Assembly (NCBI GenBank): GCA_019739295.1
Contig: JAHHDV010000022.1
Coordinates: forward strand, 7,223-71,222
From: Taibaiella sp.
GTDB lineage: Bacteria > Bacteroidota > Bacteroidia > Chitinophagales > Chitinophagaceae
Direction of reading: 5' to 3'
DNA length: 64,000 bases
Shown: positions 52,561-64,000 of the stretch, piece by piece
How the letters are laid out: every line of letters starts with the position of its first letter
How positions within the stretch are numbered: the stretch's first letter is position 1
Made by a program: the position numbers and the translations under genes
Notes under the pieces: generated by a model
What the model saw: only the letters and a program-made list of their open reading frames with translations
The model's database searches: none
What the model was told of the DNA's origin: nothing

Positions 52561-53346
52561 ATGAGCAAGCTATTCAAGAGAGGAAGCCTGATCCTTTCGA
52601 TCGGCATCGCAGCCCTGGCCGTTGTCGGTATCAATTATGCTGGTATGAATGATGCTGCCGCCAATCGGCAGGAAGGAACCCGGGACCCTGAACCGGCAGA
52701 GACCCCGCAAGCCGTTTCCGGGGAGACACACCCCGCCTGGGATGAATTGTTCCCCGACTCCTGGAAGACCGGCAGGATAGCTTATGATTATACCATCAGC
52801 TACAAAGGGGAGCAGGGTGAAGGAGAGCGGATCAGCGGCAGGTTGATCCATGGGAAAAATATGTTCATGGACAGTTCCTCCAGGCAGATCCATTATCGCT
52901 ATGGCGAGGTGCTGCTCACCCTGGACATGGAGGAAAAGACAGCCTACTGGATGCAGACTTCGGACAAAGGCACCGCTTTTGCCATGTCTGATATGGGGTC
53001 GCTGTTCCAATCTGTCAACGATTCCCTTTATGCCATCGAGACCATCCATGAGCAGAGCGCCGGTAAGTCCGTCATCATCATTTCTGCCAGGTCACAGACC
53101 GCTCCTGTCCGGGACATCAGGATTGCGTATGTCACCCGTGAGCGGGAGAAGAGCGTGCAGTCCATCGAGCTCAGCTTCAATCCGGCCGGCATAGGAGGAT
53201 CGGGTGACGCTCAGATGACCCTTATGCTGGAGAATATCGTCTCTGCGGATGAGGTGCCGGCTCCTTATTTACCGGAAGTCCAGGTCTCCGCAGGCCAGGT
53301 GGTGCTGACAGGCAAGTTCAAAGAATACAAATTGTTGAAGGGGTAA
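52561..53346 (+). CDS. Small exported protein between the SpvB-like and RHS genes
   Basis: 261 residues. Residues 8-28 (GSLILSIGIAALAVVGINYAG) are a signal peptide or membrane anchor, followed by a low-complexity linker (RDPEPAETPQAVSGE). The rest is beta-rich: GRIAYDYTISYKG, GRLIHGKNMFMDSSSRQIHY, GEVLLTLDMEEKTAYWMQTS, typical of a small half-barrel that binds a hydrophobic ligand or a partner chain, but I cannot name the family. It is five bases after the SpvB-like gene and 36 before the RHS gene. It could be a chaperone or adaptor for the large proteins. Confidence 0.6.
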   Translation: MSKLFKRGSLILSIGIAALAVVGINYAGMNDAAANRQEGTRDPEPAETPQAVSGETHPAWDELFPDSWKTGRIAYDYTISYKGEQGEGERISGRLIHGKNMFMDSSSRQIHYRYGEVLLTLDMEEKTAYWMQTSDKGTAFAMSDMGSLFQSVNDSLYAIETIHEQSAGKSVIIISARSQTAPVRDIRIAYVTREREKSVQSIELSFNPAGIGGSGDAQMTLMLENIVSADEVPAPYLPEVQVSAGQVVLTGKFKEYKLLKG

Positions 53347-53382
53347 ATCCATCTCCATCTATCTCATCCTTATCCTTATTTT

Positions 53383-56300
53383 ATGAAATACGGTCGTATG
53401 AAAACATTTTTGCAGCAAGCAGCCCTATTCCTGTTGTTCCTGACAGGAGCCAGCCGGTATGGGCAGGGGCAGGTCAATTTTAAAACGGAAACCTACAACG
53501 AGCTCAATACGGCGGCCTATATCAAGGGCCTGGGCTCATCTTCGGGATATGGGGATGCCCTTCATACGGTAGTCTATGACCGCTGGGATGCGATGGTAGC
53601 CAGTGCTTCCTGGACCGGGCAATTTAAGTTCAAGCAGCTCAGGAGCTATGTGAAAGCAGGCATAGATCATGCCAATATTGCCAACAATATCGGTAATTTC
53701 GATTACATCATCAACCTGCAGGTGAAAGGGTACACCAATCCCCAGAACCTTGCGACAACAGAGACGGAGACGATACAGCTCAGGATCTCCTACGACAAGG
53801 ATTCGCTGGACATCTACCCGGACCAGCACCAGGTCCTGCTGAAGAAAGGATACTGCAAATTCGAGACCAAGCTCCTGGGTATCCAGGACGCTGTCACCCT
53901 GGCGCCGGTGAGTAAAGCTGACCTGGCCATCAATTTTTTTATCGAGACGGGGATCCTGCTGCAGCGGATCGACCTGGTCACCCCCAATATTTACATCGGC
54001 TCCGAATACCTGTCTGCCTCCAGGACCCTGAAGGTGTTCTGGTCGGACCAGGGACCCCGGCACGACCAATTGCCTGGCAACCGATATTGACCAGTTCAGC
54101 CCGGGAGGCTATGAGCTGGAATGGACCTATATAGAGGATTATAAAGGCAGGAATTCAGGGACCAATGCAGTAGAGTATTACAACAGTCCCCGGTACTTAT
54201 TCCGTAGCTTATAACTTCAGGCATAATGCCACGAGGGATCCAGGACAGACAAGACTTCCTTTGAGATCCCTTTGGTCTATGAGCATGGGTGCGATCGTAT
54301 TCCGCGTGAGGCGGGTGCTTCCCGATGTGAACAATTATTCCAAGGTCAAATACGGGGACTGGACACTGGCAGGCTCGGGAACGATCACCAACGCTTCAGG
54401 CCCGGCCTGTAAACGAATCTATATCAAACCTGCCCCATGAGGCAGACCAGATCAATTACCAGCATACGATCCCAGTCCCCCCCAGTTTGCAGAGGAGGGA
54501 AAATACAAGAACGTGGTGTCCTATTTCGACGGTTCGGGCAAGTCGCGCCAGGTCCTGACGAAGATCCAGTCCGACCCGGGATATATCATCGGCATGGAGA
54601 GTATCTATGACTTTGAAGGCCGGCCGGCGATCAAGACCCTGCCCATCCCGATCCAGGCCGGTAACTTGCTGTACCAGCCCGGCATCACGATCCATGCGAC
54701 TACCGGTGATCCCTATACTGCTTCCGACTTTGACTTCGGCTGCCTGGCCGATTCGATCAGCCCCCTGGCAAGCACTTTCCCTGGCCGGTTTATACTACTC
54801 AGCTTCCAACCCGGACAAAACTTATATGCAGAAGTTTGTCCCTGACGCGGGTGGCTATCCCTTTATGGAGACCATCTATGCGCCGGACAATACCAATAAG
54901 GTGATCTGGCAGGGTTGGCGCGGGCCGGGATTTTCAGAGATGGAAAGGCAGGGGTACCAGCTTCATATACAGCAGGGCAGGACAGTACGAGCTGAACAGG
55001 TTGTTTGGTTCGGAGGCCGGCAGGTACGAATTTTATCCCAAGCAGGTGGACCATTGATCCGAATGGCCAGGCCAGCTATTCGATATTCAACCAGCGGGGA
55101 CAGGTCGTAGCGACCTCGCTGACAGGTCCTTCCCCGGATTCTACCCTGGTCCCGGTCTCCAGGATTGCCTCTTTTACCGAACCCTCAGCGGTCAAGTATG
55201 ACCTGCTGAAAAATATGGGGCAGTCGATCCTGCCGGGGACCCGCTTCGCGGAAACATACCTATTATGATGAAGGTGGGGGCACCAATAAGCTGGATTACG
55301 GCGTACACATCCCCTCTTTCAATACCGGCTGTACCGGCAAGTTCATCAACCTGGCCCCCATTGTGGAGCTGAAGGTACTGGATGACTGCGGCAATATCCA
55401 GTGGAGCAATACTTCCGGCCTGGGGACCACGGGCCTGCTGTCCGCTTCCACGCCCCAGAACCTGCCTATGACGGAGGGTAGCTTTTCCCTGAGCCCGGGG
55501 AAGTACACCATCACCAAGAAATTATGGTTCCCCGATACGGCGATCAGCAGGATCGCCGATGAGTTCATCGACCAGAATACCGGCCTGACGACCTGCTTTA
55601 AAAATGAAGACATCTTTATCCGTACCTCGGTAGAAAGTACGGGATTCCCCTGTGCATCCAGCGAAGAGCCCGCTTCGGAATGCGATCGCCTCAAGCAGGA
55701 GATGATGCAGGAGCTGTACCCCGGGGCAAAGTACGGCCAATATACCGCCGGGACCGGCGGCGTCTTTCTCAGCGGTGGCACGAATTCCATATTTTCCCCT
55801 GTTAACCCCATGGAAGAAGGCGAAGGCTATTACCATGTCAGGTGGTTCTATTGTACGGGCTTTTCTGATGAAGACCCGGAAGCGGACCCGGAAGTGATGC
55901 CGATGTGCTACGGCTGCCCGGACGAGGCAGACAGGCATTACGAGGAAGCCATCGTTTACTGGACCGCTGCCGATGTCGCGGCAAATGCGGCCTCCTTATG
56001 CCCCAAGGAGATACTGGGATTCTCGGAATATGCCGATCCCGTCTATACCACCTTGCTGCCGGGCGATACCTCGGTCTGTACTTACGTGGTCCGCAGGAAA
56101 AACTGTACGATCGGCTGGGAGACCACGGAGGACCCGGAGACCGGCTTTGTCCGGGTCTCCTGTACGGAATGTATCGACGATGCATTCACCTGGGTCAATT
56201 CCACTGTCAGCTGGAGACCCTCCGATGTCGCCAACAACGCAGCAAGCCCCTGCCCGTACGAGATCGTCTCGGGACCTACAGGTTGCAATTACTATAACCC

Positions 56301-59300
56301 CGATTCTATGCAGGCCGCTATGGCCCTCTACTACAGGTACCAGTCCGACTGCATAGACCCTGATGTGAAGGTGACGATCACCTGGTTTGCCGGCTACATA
56401 TCCGGCTTCCCCATCTACCTGAGTTCTGAAACAGCGCTGAAGGACCTGACGCCTGACCAGCTGATCCGGCACTTCTCCCCGAGGGTGGCGGAAGGCTTAT
56501 TGCCCCTGCACCCCGAGTATTGTAAGCTCCAGCTCTGCGATGAAGGGGATTTCAAAGAGAAGCTCCAGGGCATCACGAGCTATGCCCAGGCCCAGCAGCT
56601 CGGCATGCATACCCTGAGCGGTATCCTGTCCCTGGACCCGTTCAACAAATCCATAGATTCCGAAGCGCCTTTCACGCCTTACCAGCTGTCCCATTTCCCG
56701 GGTGATGCCGGGCTTTCTACCGCCAATGCTAACCTGCTGAGGCGGATCGATACCATGGCCCTGGAAATGGCCTATTGCGGCTGCAATGCTTCCGAGCCGG
56801 TGACCTATTGTAAGAACGTCCAGTACAAGAGCCAGATCGCCTCGATGTCCTTACCGAATGACCAGGTCAAAGACCTGTTCATCATGCACCTGAAGAACAA
56901 TTACCTGGCTGTGCGCTCGCTGCTGTACCAGAAGATGATGGATGGCAGCGGGGCCAGCTGCGAGCCTTGTGCCGATGACAGGATGGACCTGGTTCCCAAT
57001 CCCGTATTCCCCTCTGCTTTCAGCCCCGACGGACTCAGTCTTTCTGAGGACCTGGATGAGGTCCCTGCCTGGATGAGAGCGATCTTCGACGATGTGCTGG
57101 ACGGATCTTTTACCTCTTCCGGCGAAGTGCCTTCAGCCATCAAAGATGCGGAAGATGACCGCAAGCTGGCAGACTGCCAGGGCCAGGTAGCGGAGATCAT
57201 GGCATCCCTGGCCAACTGCGGCCTGACCGAGACCAAGTACAATACGATCAAAACAGCCCTGGAGAGTACCTACTGCGACGGCAGCAGCTCGGGAGCGGAC
57301 ATCACGCCCACAGTGGTCAAGGATATCCTGGTCGCCAATAGCGTAACTATGAATGACCTCTGCCATGCCTTCCTGGCCAGGTACGGCCTGCACGATCATT
57401 CCGAAGATTTCGATAACGGCGGTTACATTCCCAAGCACCCGGACTTCTATGCCGGCTTAGAGGCATTCCTGGCACGAACCCAGGTAGAAACTGCCCTGAA
57501 GAATGCCACTACCTCCGGTTACTTGGCGCCTGCCTTCCCGCTCAGCCCGACAAGCAACAAATTCGAGGCAGAGCTTGCCACTATTCTGGGTTACACCTCC
57601 GGGAATGTTACCGTAAGGGGCTTCGAGCAAAGCGTGTTCCTCTACGAGCATCCTACTTCCGGTCCCAAGTACAGGAGTTATTATAAGCTGTCCATTACTT
57701 ACAGCGGTCAGTCGGATACCCTGTATTTCTCCACGCGCAATAAGTTTGCTTCTTACCTGGCTGCAGGTACCTATGTACCCGGTCTTTCCCCGAAGGCCGC
57801 CGGTACAGGCACTACGGACATTATCTTTGACAACGTGATGAATGTCCTGGAGGAGGAGATGCAGACAGGCCTGGTGCCCGGCCTGGTATCCGATAACCTG
57901 GTCTTCGCCAAGCTGACCAAGAACGTCACGACCGGCGGTCCGGGCACCACAGAGTATGATTTTTACAACATCTGGGGGCACAAGACCACTATGCTCCAGC
58001 CCCTGACAGAAGGGGCGCCGGAAGACTGCATCACCTGTACCGAATTGAAGCAGGGGATCAGCACCTTCTTGAGCCAGGCCAGTACTTACAAATATTCCTT
58101 ATACCCGGTTCATCCCCTGTTCGGCAGGACCATGGCCAGCTACCTGAATGCCAGGTTCGGCACACAGCACAGCTTTGAAGACCTGGAAAAGCTGATGAAA
58201 GGCTGTGCCATCAGCGATCACCATATGCTCATATCGCCAACGTCCTACATCCGGGTGACCTATACGGAGACTGGCTGGACCAATGCCACCAACTTTATTA
58301 ATAACTTGCGGGATGCGTTCGATACGATCCGGATCGGTTATTTTGCATACAGAAGCAGCACTACAAGTATCATCCATCTTGACCTGAGCTCCGTGCCCTT
58401 CCATAGGCTGAAAGCGGTAAAGGATTACATTGTCGCGAATGGAGGCTCCCCCAAGGTCATGCTGATACCCGGTACCACGAATATCGGTTATTGTGTGACG
58501 ACGACAGGTTCTCCTACGCCTTCTGTTCCGGGTATCACCACCAGCGGTATTTCAAATGTCAAATACCTGGGTCCTGACGGAGTGGAACGCGAAGTGAAGC
58601 AAATGTCTTTCTATAATTCTTCAACCAACCCCAAGACCATTTCGAATGCGATAGATACCTTACAGCGTTTTATGCGCAATTCCCCTGATTTCGTAGTGAT
58701 CGGGCAGTTCTTTAACAAAAATCTCTACCGCAGCGACGATTATTCCAGCACGGAGAAGCAGGACTACCTGGATTATGCTTACGGCCTGTCCGGGCCTTCC
58801 TACGAGATCCGGTCCGCGCTGGGCGCTGCCCCGGTGAAGACGCATGTGCCTTCCCTCTCCGCTTCCACCCTGAAGCTGAGCTATACCGACCCGGAATGCA
58901 GCGGGATCATGACAGACCTCTACTATTACAACGAGAGCCAGGCAGGCTATGCCGGTTATGACCTGCTCCAATCCCTGCTGAATGCAGTGCGGACGGGCCT
59001 GGGCAGCGGAAGGTTGTTCCCCCTGACGGATGAAGTGACGATCCCTTCCTCCGGGCTGGGCGTTGTTCCATTTACCAATCTGAAAGCATTCAGGCTGCAG
59101 AATGACGGGGCCTGGTACCGCTTCTTCGATAAGGATAACCGGCTGCACAATGTCTGGCTGATGCCGGACGGGCAGATGATCGATGATGCTTCCGGCTACC
59201 AGACCGTGTCCACGACGGTATCGCCCGTCCTGCGGCAGGGAGCGGATACCCTCTACCACTTCAGCGTGGCGATGAAGAAGGGCACGCATACGGTGACCTG

Positions 59301-62300
59301 CCAGGGATATACGGATTTCCCGGTAGGCCTGGGCAGTAAGCTGGAGAACGTGGTGCTGTACGATGCCAAAGGCAAGACCGAATGCATCGTGGCCCCATGT
59401 GAGCGCACCGTGCTGGACCAGGCAGTAGCGCAGGGCAGGGAGTCCTACAGGCTGTACCGCGATTCGCTCTACCTGGCCTATACCTCCGCCATGAAGGAGT
59501 ACTTCCCCGGCGCGGCTATCGATACCTTATTCCATACCAGCATCCAGCAGCAGTACCACCATACCCTGTATTATTATGACCTGGCCGGGAACCTGACCCG
59601 TACCGTACCTCCTGCAGGCGTATTATATGTGAACCCTACCAACTTCCCTACGATCGACCTGAACCGGAACAATTCCAGTTCCACGGACGACCTGCTGCAT
59701 AAAGCCGCCCATACCAAGCAGAGCACCTACCGGTACAACAGCCTGAACCAGGTGGTGAGCCAGCAGACCCCGGACGGGGGGCTGACCCGCTACTTTTACG
59801 ACAGGGCCGGCCGGGTGGTATTCTCCCAGGACGCGCGCCAGTTCGCATACGAGCTGCCCCGGTACAGCTATACGCTGTACGATGGCCAGGGCCGCATCGT
59901 GGAGACCGGTGAGCTCCTGGACTGCGAGGCCTCGGACACCGTATCGATCGCCGCCTCATGGGAGCTGGATATGACCGCCATCGCCAGTATCGTGAACGTC
60001 AAGCAGCGGGGCGACGTGGTCGCTACCCGCTACGACTACCAGCTCCTGAACCTGGAAGGCTTCGAAGGGCTGAGCGCACAGCAGAACATGAGGAAGAGGG
60101 TAGCAGCTATCATGTATGCCCGGCTGGTAACCCCTACCGAGCATATCGTCAATTTCTACAACTACGCCACCCACTTCAGCTACGATGCCCTGGGCAACCT
60201 GCAGACCATCGTGCATGATAACCCTTACATGGACTATATCGGCCAGCGCTTCAAGCGCATCGACTACGAGTACGACCTGCACAGCGGCAAGGTCAATATG
60301 CTCAGCTACAACCGGGGCGCCGCGGACCAGTTCTACCAGCGGTACACATACGATGAGGACAACAGGATCCGCATCGCCGAGTCCAGCAAGGACGGTATCC
60401 TCTGGGACCGGGAAGCCGAATATGACTATTACAAGCATGGCCCGCTGGCGCGGCAGAGCACCGGCAGGCTGAACGTGCAGCAGACCGAGTATGCGTACAC
60501 CATACAGGGCTGGCTCAAAGCCATCAACGGGGATGCCCTGAACCCGGCGGATGATATGGGTGCCGGCCTGGACGGCGCCGGCCTGGTGACCCGGGACGTG
60601 ATGGTGCATGCCCTGGATTATTACAAAGGGGACTACAAGCCCATCGGCAGCACCCAGGTCATGCACAAGCCTGGCAGCGCCGACCTGGTCCGCTCTCTCT
60701 ACAACGGGAACATAGCCCGGCAGACCACGGGTATGACCGGTCTGACCAATCTCCAGCGCGATTACAGCTATGACCAGCTCCAGCGCATCCTGAGGGCCAC
60801 TTACAGCAGCTACGACAATGTCGCCCACACGGTCACCTCCCTCGGGTCGGCCTACCGCAATGCCTACAGCTACGATCCGGACGGCAATATCCAGACGCTG
60901 ACCCGCCGGGGCAGCAGCGGCAGCCTGGTGGACAGCTTCAGGTATTACTACCTCGCGGCCACCAACAATAAGCTCGGCTACGTGAGGGACTATATCACCG
61001 CCTCCACCACGACCGGGGACCTGAAGAGCGGCCAGGCTACCGGGAATTACGGCTATGATGTCACCGGCAACCTGGTCAAGGATGTGCAGGAAGGGATCAA
61101 ACGGGTGGACTGGAACCCCTACGGCAAGATGTCCGCCCTCTACAGGGGGACCCCGGAGAACGATACCCTGCTCATGCAGCTCAGCTACGACGGTACCGGC
61201 CAGCGGGTCCGCAAGGACGTCATGCGGGTATCCGCTGATGATCCCGAGATCTATGTCCGCAGCGGTGATGTGTATATCCGGGATGCCTCCGGCAATATCC
61301 TCGCCGTCTACCGCAACCACAGCACCATAGACGGCACCGCTACCATCGAATGGATCCTCGATGATATCGAGGAAGGGACGGGCGGCTGGACCGTAAGCAG
61401 CGGCATCACGCACCTGCTGGATACCCGGCTCGGGGCCTCTATCGGTACCCACCTCACCACCGTACCTTTCAGCCTGGATGCGGTCTGGGCCAATGCCCGG
61501 ATTTCCTCGAAGAGCCTGACCTATTACCTGTCCCATTCGCTGCCCCTCTATACCAAGGCTGTGAACCTGAATACCTTCTATCCCTACTTCCACAGCATCC
61601 GGAAGGTAGATCCCGACCTGGTGGCCGGCCTGATGAACCGCAGCACCAAGGAGAATGAGCCGCTGCTCAAGAAGCTGTGGCAGTCCCAGAGCACTACCCA
61701 GTATCCCTCCATCCAGAAGCTGGTCCAGGAGACCCCGTCAGTAGCGGACGGGATGCTCGTGTACTTCCAGCAGAACCCCGGTTCCATGACCCCCACTGTC
61801 AAAGTGCAGCAGCTCGTGACCCTGTCCACCCAGCAGCCTGCCAACTTCTATACCGCCTTCGAAACGGTATCCGGCAGCGCCGACCCGCTGGCCTACTACA
61901 AAAGCCTGGTCCGGGATACGGTGATGCTCGACTCGCTGCTGTTCACCCTCAACCCGCCGGTCCAGGACAAGATGAAGCGCGTGTTCATCCAGGCCGATTC
62001 CCCCGGCAGGGCAGCGTTTTTCTGCGCGGATGGCCACCTGGATCTCCGCCAACAATCCCGGGTTCCTCAGCCAGCAGTCTACCCCCCCGGAGCGCATGGG
62101 CGTCATCTACGAGACCGAGCGCCGGCAGTACATCGCCGACTTCGGGAGCCGGTTCGGTTCTGCCGAGGTAGCCAGTGCCCTGGCCGGCATACCCGGGTTC
62201 AGCGCGCTGACCCTGCATGGCACGGCCACCAGCTTCTTCCTGTCCACTACCGGCATCACCTACAGCTATACCCCGCCGGAAGTCAGTACTCCTTCTCCGG

Positions 62301-63648
62301 AGCTCCTCCTGGGCGATACCCTCTACCTGGCCGAGCACCACCTCTACGGCAGCAGCAGGCTGGGGATCGTGAGCTACCCTGATGACCAGTACCGAGTGGT
62401 GTACGGCAGTACGGAGCCTGAAGACCAGGCCCTTCTGGTCCGCAGGAACTGGTACAGCCACTATTACGGGGACTGGATGAAAAAAGACAAAGGAGATGTG
62501 TACAGCAGTACGGTATATAATGTAACTTTGGACAGCCTGGGTACTTTACACTACCTGGGCAGGAAGAACTACGAGCTGAGCGATCACCTGGGCAATGTGC
62601 TGGTGACGGTGACGGATAAGCGGACGGGTTACGGGAATGCTTCGGGCAACTATACAAGGTGGCATGCGAACATCACGGGGATCAACGATTATTATCCCTT
62701 CGGGATGACCATCGAAGACAGGACAAGCGAGTACAAAAACTATCGCTTCAGTCACACAATACCCCAGATGAAGACGGATGAGATCGCGGGTAAGAACAAC
62801 CACCATACGGCGGAATTCTGGGAATACAGTCCGAGGATAGCGAGAAGGTGGAATCTGGATCCAGTCGATCAGATCAGCATCAGTAATTATGCGGTATTTG
62901 GTTTGAATCCGATTTTATATAGTGACATTTTAGGGAATAGCTGGACGGTAGGCACTGATAACAACACTAAGGCCGATGTATATAGGTTTAGTCAAGGAAA
63001 AGAATAAAGACTTTATTAAAATTGGCGATGATGGAGTTGTAAGCCTGGATTTTGGAAAAGATAAAAACCCCGGAACAAATAGCGAAGATTTTGAAAAAGG
63101 ATGATGGTCTTGCATTAATTAAAGATTTGGTAGATGCTGAAGAAAAGTATTATTACTCTACCGAATCTACATTTAGATCAAGAGGGTTGAAAGAAACACA
63201 GGAAGATTTTATAAAAGCTGGAGGATTAAAAAATAATTATCTGGAGATAAAATATTTTTTCTTAGCTGATCAATGGGCCCCTCAGGAAATGAAAACAAAT
63301 AATACCGCTCTGTTTTATAAAAATGCATCTACTACAACCTATGGAATTAATACGAGGGATAAATTACAACCGACTTTGTTGCCCAGAGAAGGGTACGATG
63401 GGCAGGTAGGGTTGATGCCCGGTAAAATATATAGAATTACCAATCAGCATGTTCAACAAACGGGTGGAAGTGTTACAATTGTTAGATCTTTTGAAGATAT
63501 AAGAGTTAGGTTGTTGAAGCATGAACTTTATGAAAACTATTTAAGAACAACTAATGAACTCCCATATATTAATGCACATAAAGAAGCTAATACAAAATTT
63601 TCCGGTGAGTATCATGATGGTACATATAAATTAATCCCTCAAAATTAA
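53383..63648 (+). CDS. Giant RHS/YD-repeat protein with variable C-terminal toxin-like tip (multiple frameshifts)
   Basis: About 3,410 residues when joined. A signal peptide (FLQQAALFLLFLTGASRYGQ) replaces the PAAR domain of T6SS-linked Rhs proteins, and there is no T9SS sorting domain. Frames are broken repeatedly between 54050 and 55270, then open from 55363 to 62382. YD repeats include YYYDLAGNLTRTVPP, YFYDRAGRVVFSQD, FSYDALGNLQTIVHD, YSYDPDGNIQTLTRRG and YGYDVTGNLVKDVQEG. After YIRDASGNILAVYRNH an insert of about 300 residues interrupts the core, which resumes with HLYGSSRLGI and ELSDHLGNVLVTVTDK. The core ends with DYYPFGM, EYSPRIARRWNLDP and NPILYSDILGN. Shifts at T5 62017-62021, about 62987-62990 and A5 63094-63098 lead into the tip. 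Confidence 0.8.
62939..63648 (+). other. C-terminal tip domain of RHS protein, candidate toxin
   Basis: This is the part of the RHS protein after the conserved core end SDILGN: about 235 residues, AT-rich unlike the GC-rich core. After two one-base corrections it reads VYRFVKEKNKDFIKIGDDG ... SEDFEKDDGLALIKDLVDAE and continues to the stop at 63648. Near its end is LLKHELYENYLRT, then LPYINAHKEA. The His-Glu pair plus a downstream His recall metal-dependent hydrolases, though it is not a canonical HExxH. The family cannot be named from sight. Core-tip architecture is that of polymorphic toxins, whose tips are swapped by recombination. Confidence 0.6.
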
Positions 63649-63652
63649 CACA

Positions 63653-64000
63653 ATGAAGTATATTCTGTTTGTATTATTACTATTTGTCACAAAAGCAAAC
63701 GCACAAGTTCTATCTACCATTAGAGATAAATATTTATTTATCTCGGTAGAAATGTTACCGGAAGCTAATGATTCTGCTTCCATCAAAGTAGATATTAAGG
63801 TTAAAGAAGATATACTTATTTTAGACGGTATCGGATGTTTTTGATATTATGGATGATTTTTTCGCTATGGTTACACAACGATAATTGTCCTGAATTTAGA
63901 GGAACTCCAAGTACACAACCTTATGTACCCATAAAAGGAGATACTGTACTCACTTTTATTTCACCTAAGTTTCACATAGAAAATAAAGAACCTATCGTAA
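63653..64000 (+). CDS. Small exported protein after the tip, candidate immunity protein (runs off window)
   Basis: ATG at 63653 lies four bases after the RHS stop. MKYILFVLLLFVTKANAQ is a signal peptide, so the product would reach the periplasm or outer membrane. The frame stops at 63844 but continues, after one-base corrections near 63836 and 63870, as SDVFDIMDDFFAMV and then LHNDNCPEFRGTPSTQPYV up to the window edge. Position, size, AT-richness and strand fit an immunity gene paired with the tip, but no immunity family is recognised and the 3' end is not in view. Confidence 0.5.

Noticed and set aside
59956..61593. 545-codon antisense ORF inside the RHS gene
   Set aside because: It is a shadow of the GC-rich RHS frame, with valine/glycine/isoleucine-rich composition and no ribosome site or family motif.
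53383..63648. T6SS Rhs effector
   Set aside because: There is no PAAR or other T6SS spike domain and no VgrG nearby; the protein begins with a Sec signal peptide.
1..64000. CRISPR array
   Set aside because: No regularly spaced direct repeats were seen anywhere in the window.

Overview
The window looks like chromosomal DNA of a Bacteroidota bacterium, probably from the Chitinophagales/Sphingobacteriales side. Evidence: two secreted proteins end in type IX secretion sorting domains, -7 promoter boxes fit TAnnTTTG, the L35, L20 and L19 proteins are Bacteroidota-like, and there is a large signal-peptide-bearing RHS locus. Genes were recognised by reading motifs; no database was searched.

Layout. 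(1) Positions 1-16740 form one near-perfect inverted repeat: bases 1-8366 are the reverse complement of 8375-16740, with only an 8-nt loop between, inside a terminator hairpin. Each arm carries recQ, a Gfo/Idh/MocA oxidoreductase, rnhA, a frameshifted M1 peptidase and a divergent PNGase F-like secreted protein (complete only on the right, 15242-17242). The most economical reading is a fold-back artefact in library preparation or assembly, so the left arm should not be counted as extra genes without read support. (2) 17.2-32.7 kb is housekeeping and accessory DNA: two permeases, a YtxH-like protein, RNase Z with a STAS protein, a secreted protein with a caspase-like His/Cys pattern, methylmalonyl-CoA mutase small subunit, IscA/ErpA, an antiporter, DUF2071, trxB, then rpmI-rplT-rplS. 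(3) 32.8-41.1 kb holds prpE, a T9SS-secreted adhesin-like protein, an lpxH/sixA/phosphotransferase-RapZ cluster and tRNA-Gln(UUG).

(4) 41.8-64.0 kb is the most interesting part: seven co-directional genes encoding a secreted beta-rich protein resembling an outer-membrane barrel, a TANFOR-like exported protein, a lipoprotein, a 2,000-residue SpvB/TcB-like protein, a small exported protein, a giant RHS protein of about 3,400 residues with a variable AT-rich C-terminal tip, and a small exported protein right after the tip, which is a candidate immunity protein. The arrangement recalls the TcB/TcC toxin cocoon of Tc toxins, but with Sec signal peptides and dedicated envelope proteins. No function has been shown here.

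Many genes are split by single-base indels, mostly one extra base in a short homopolymer. They cluster (42.1-42.7 kb, 54.0-55.3 kb, 29.6-30.4 kb), while two ORFs of 6 and 7 kb nearby are clean. I treat most as sequence errors and annotate the joined genes.
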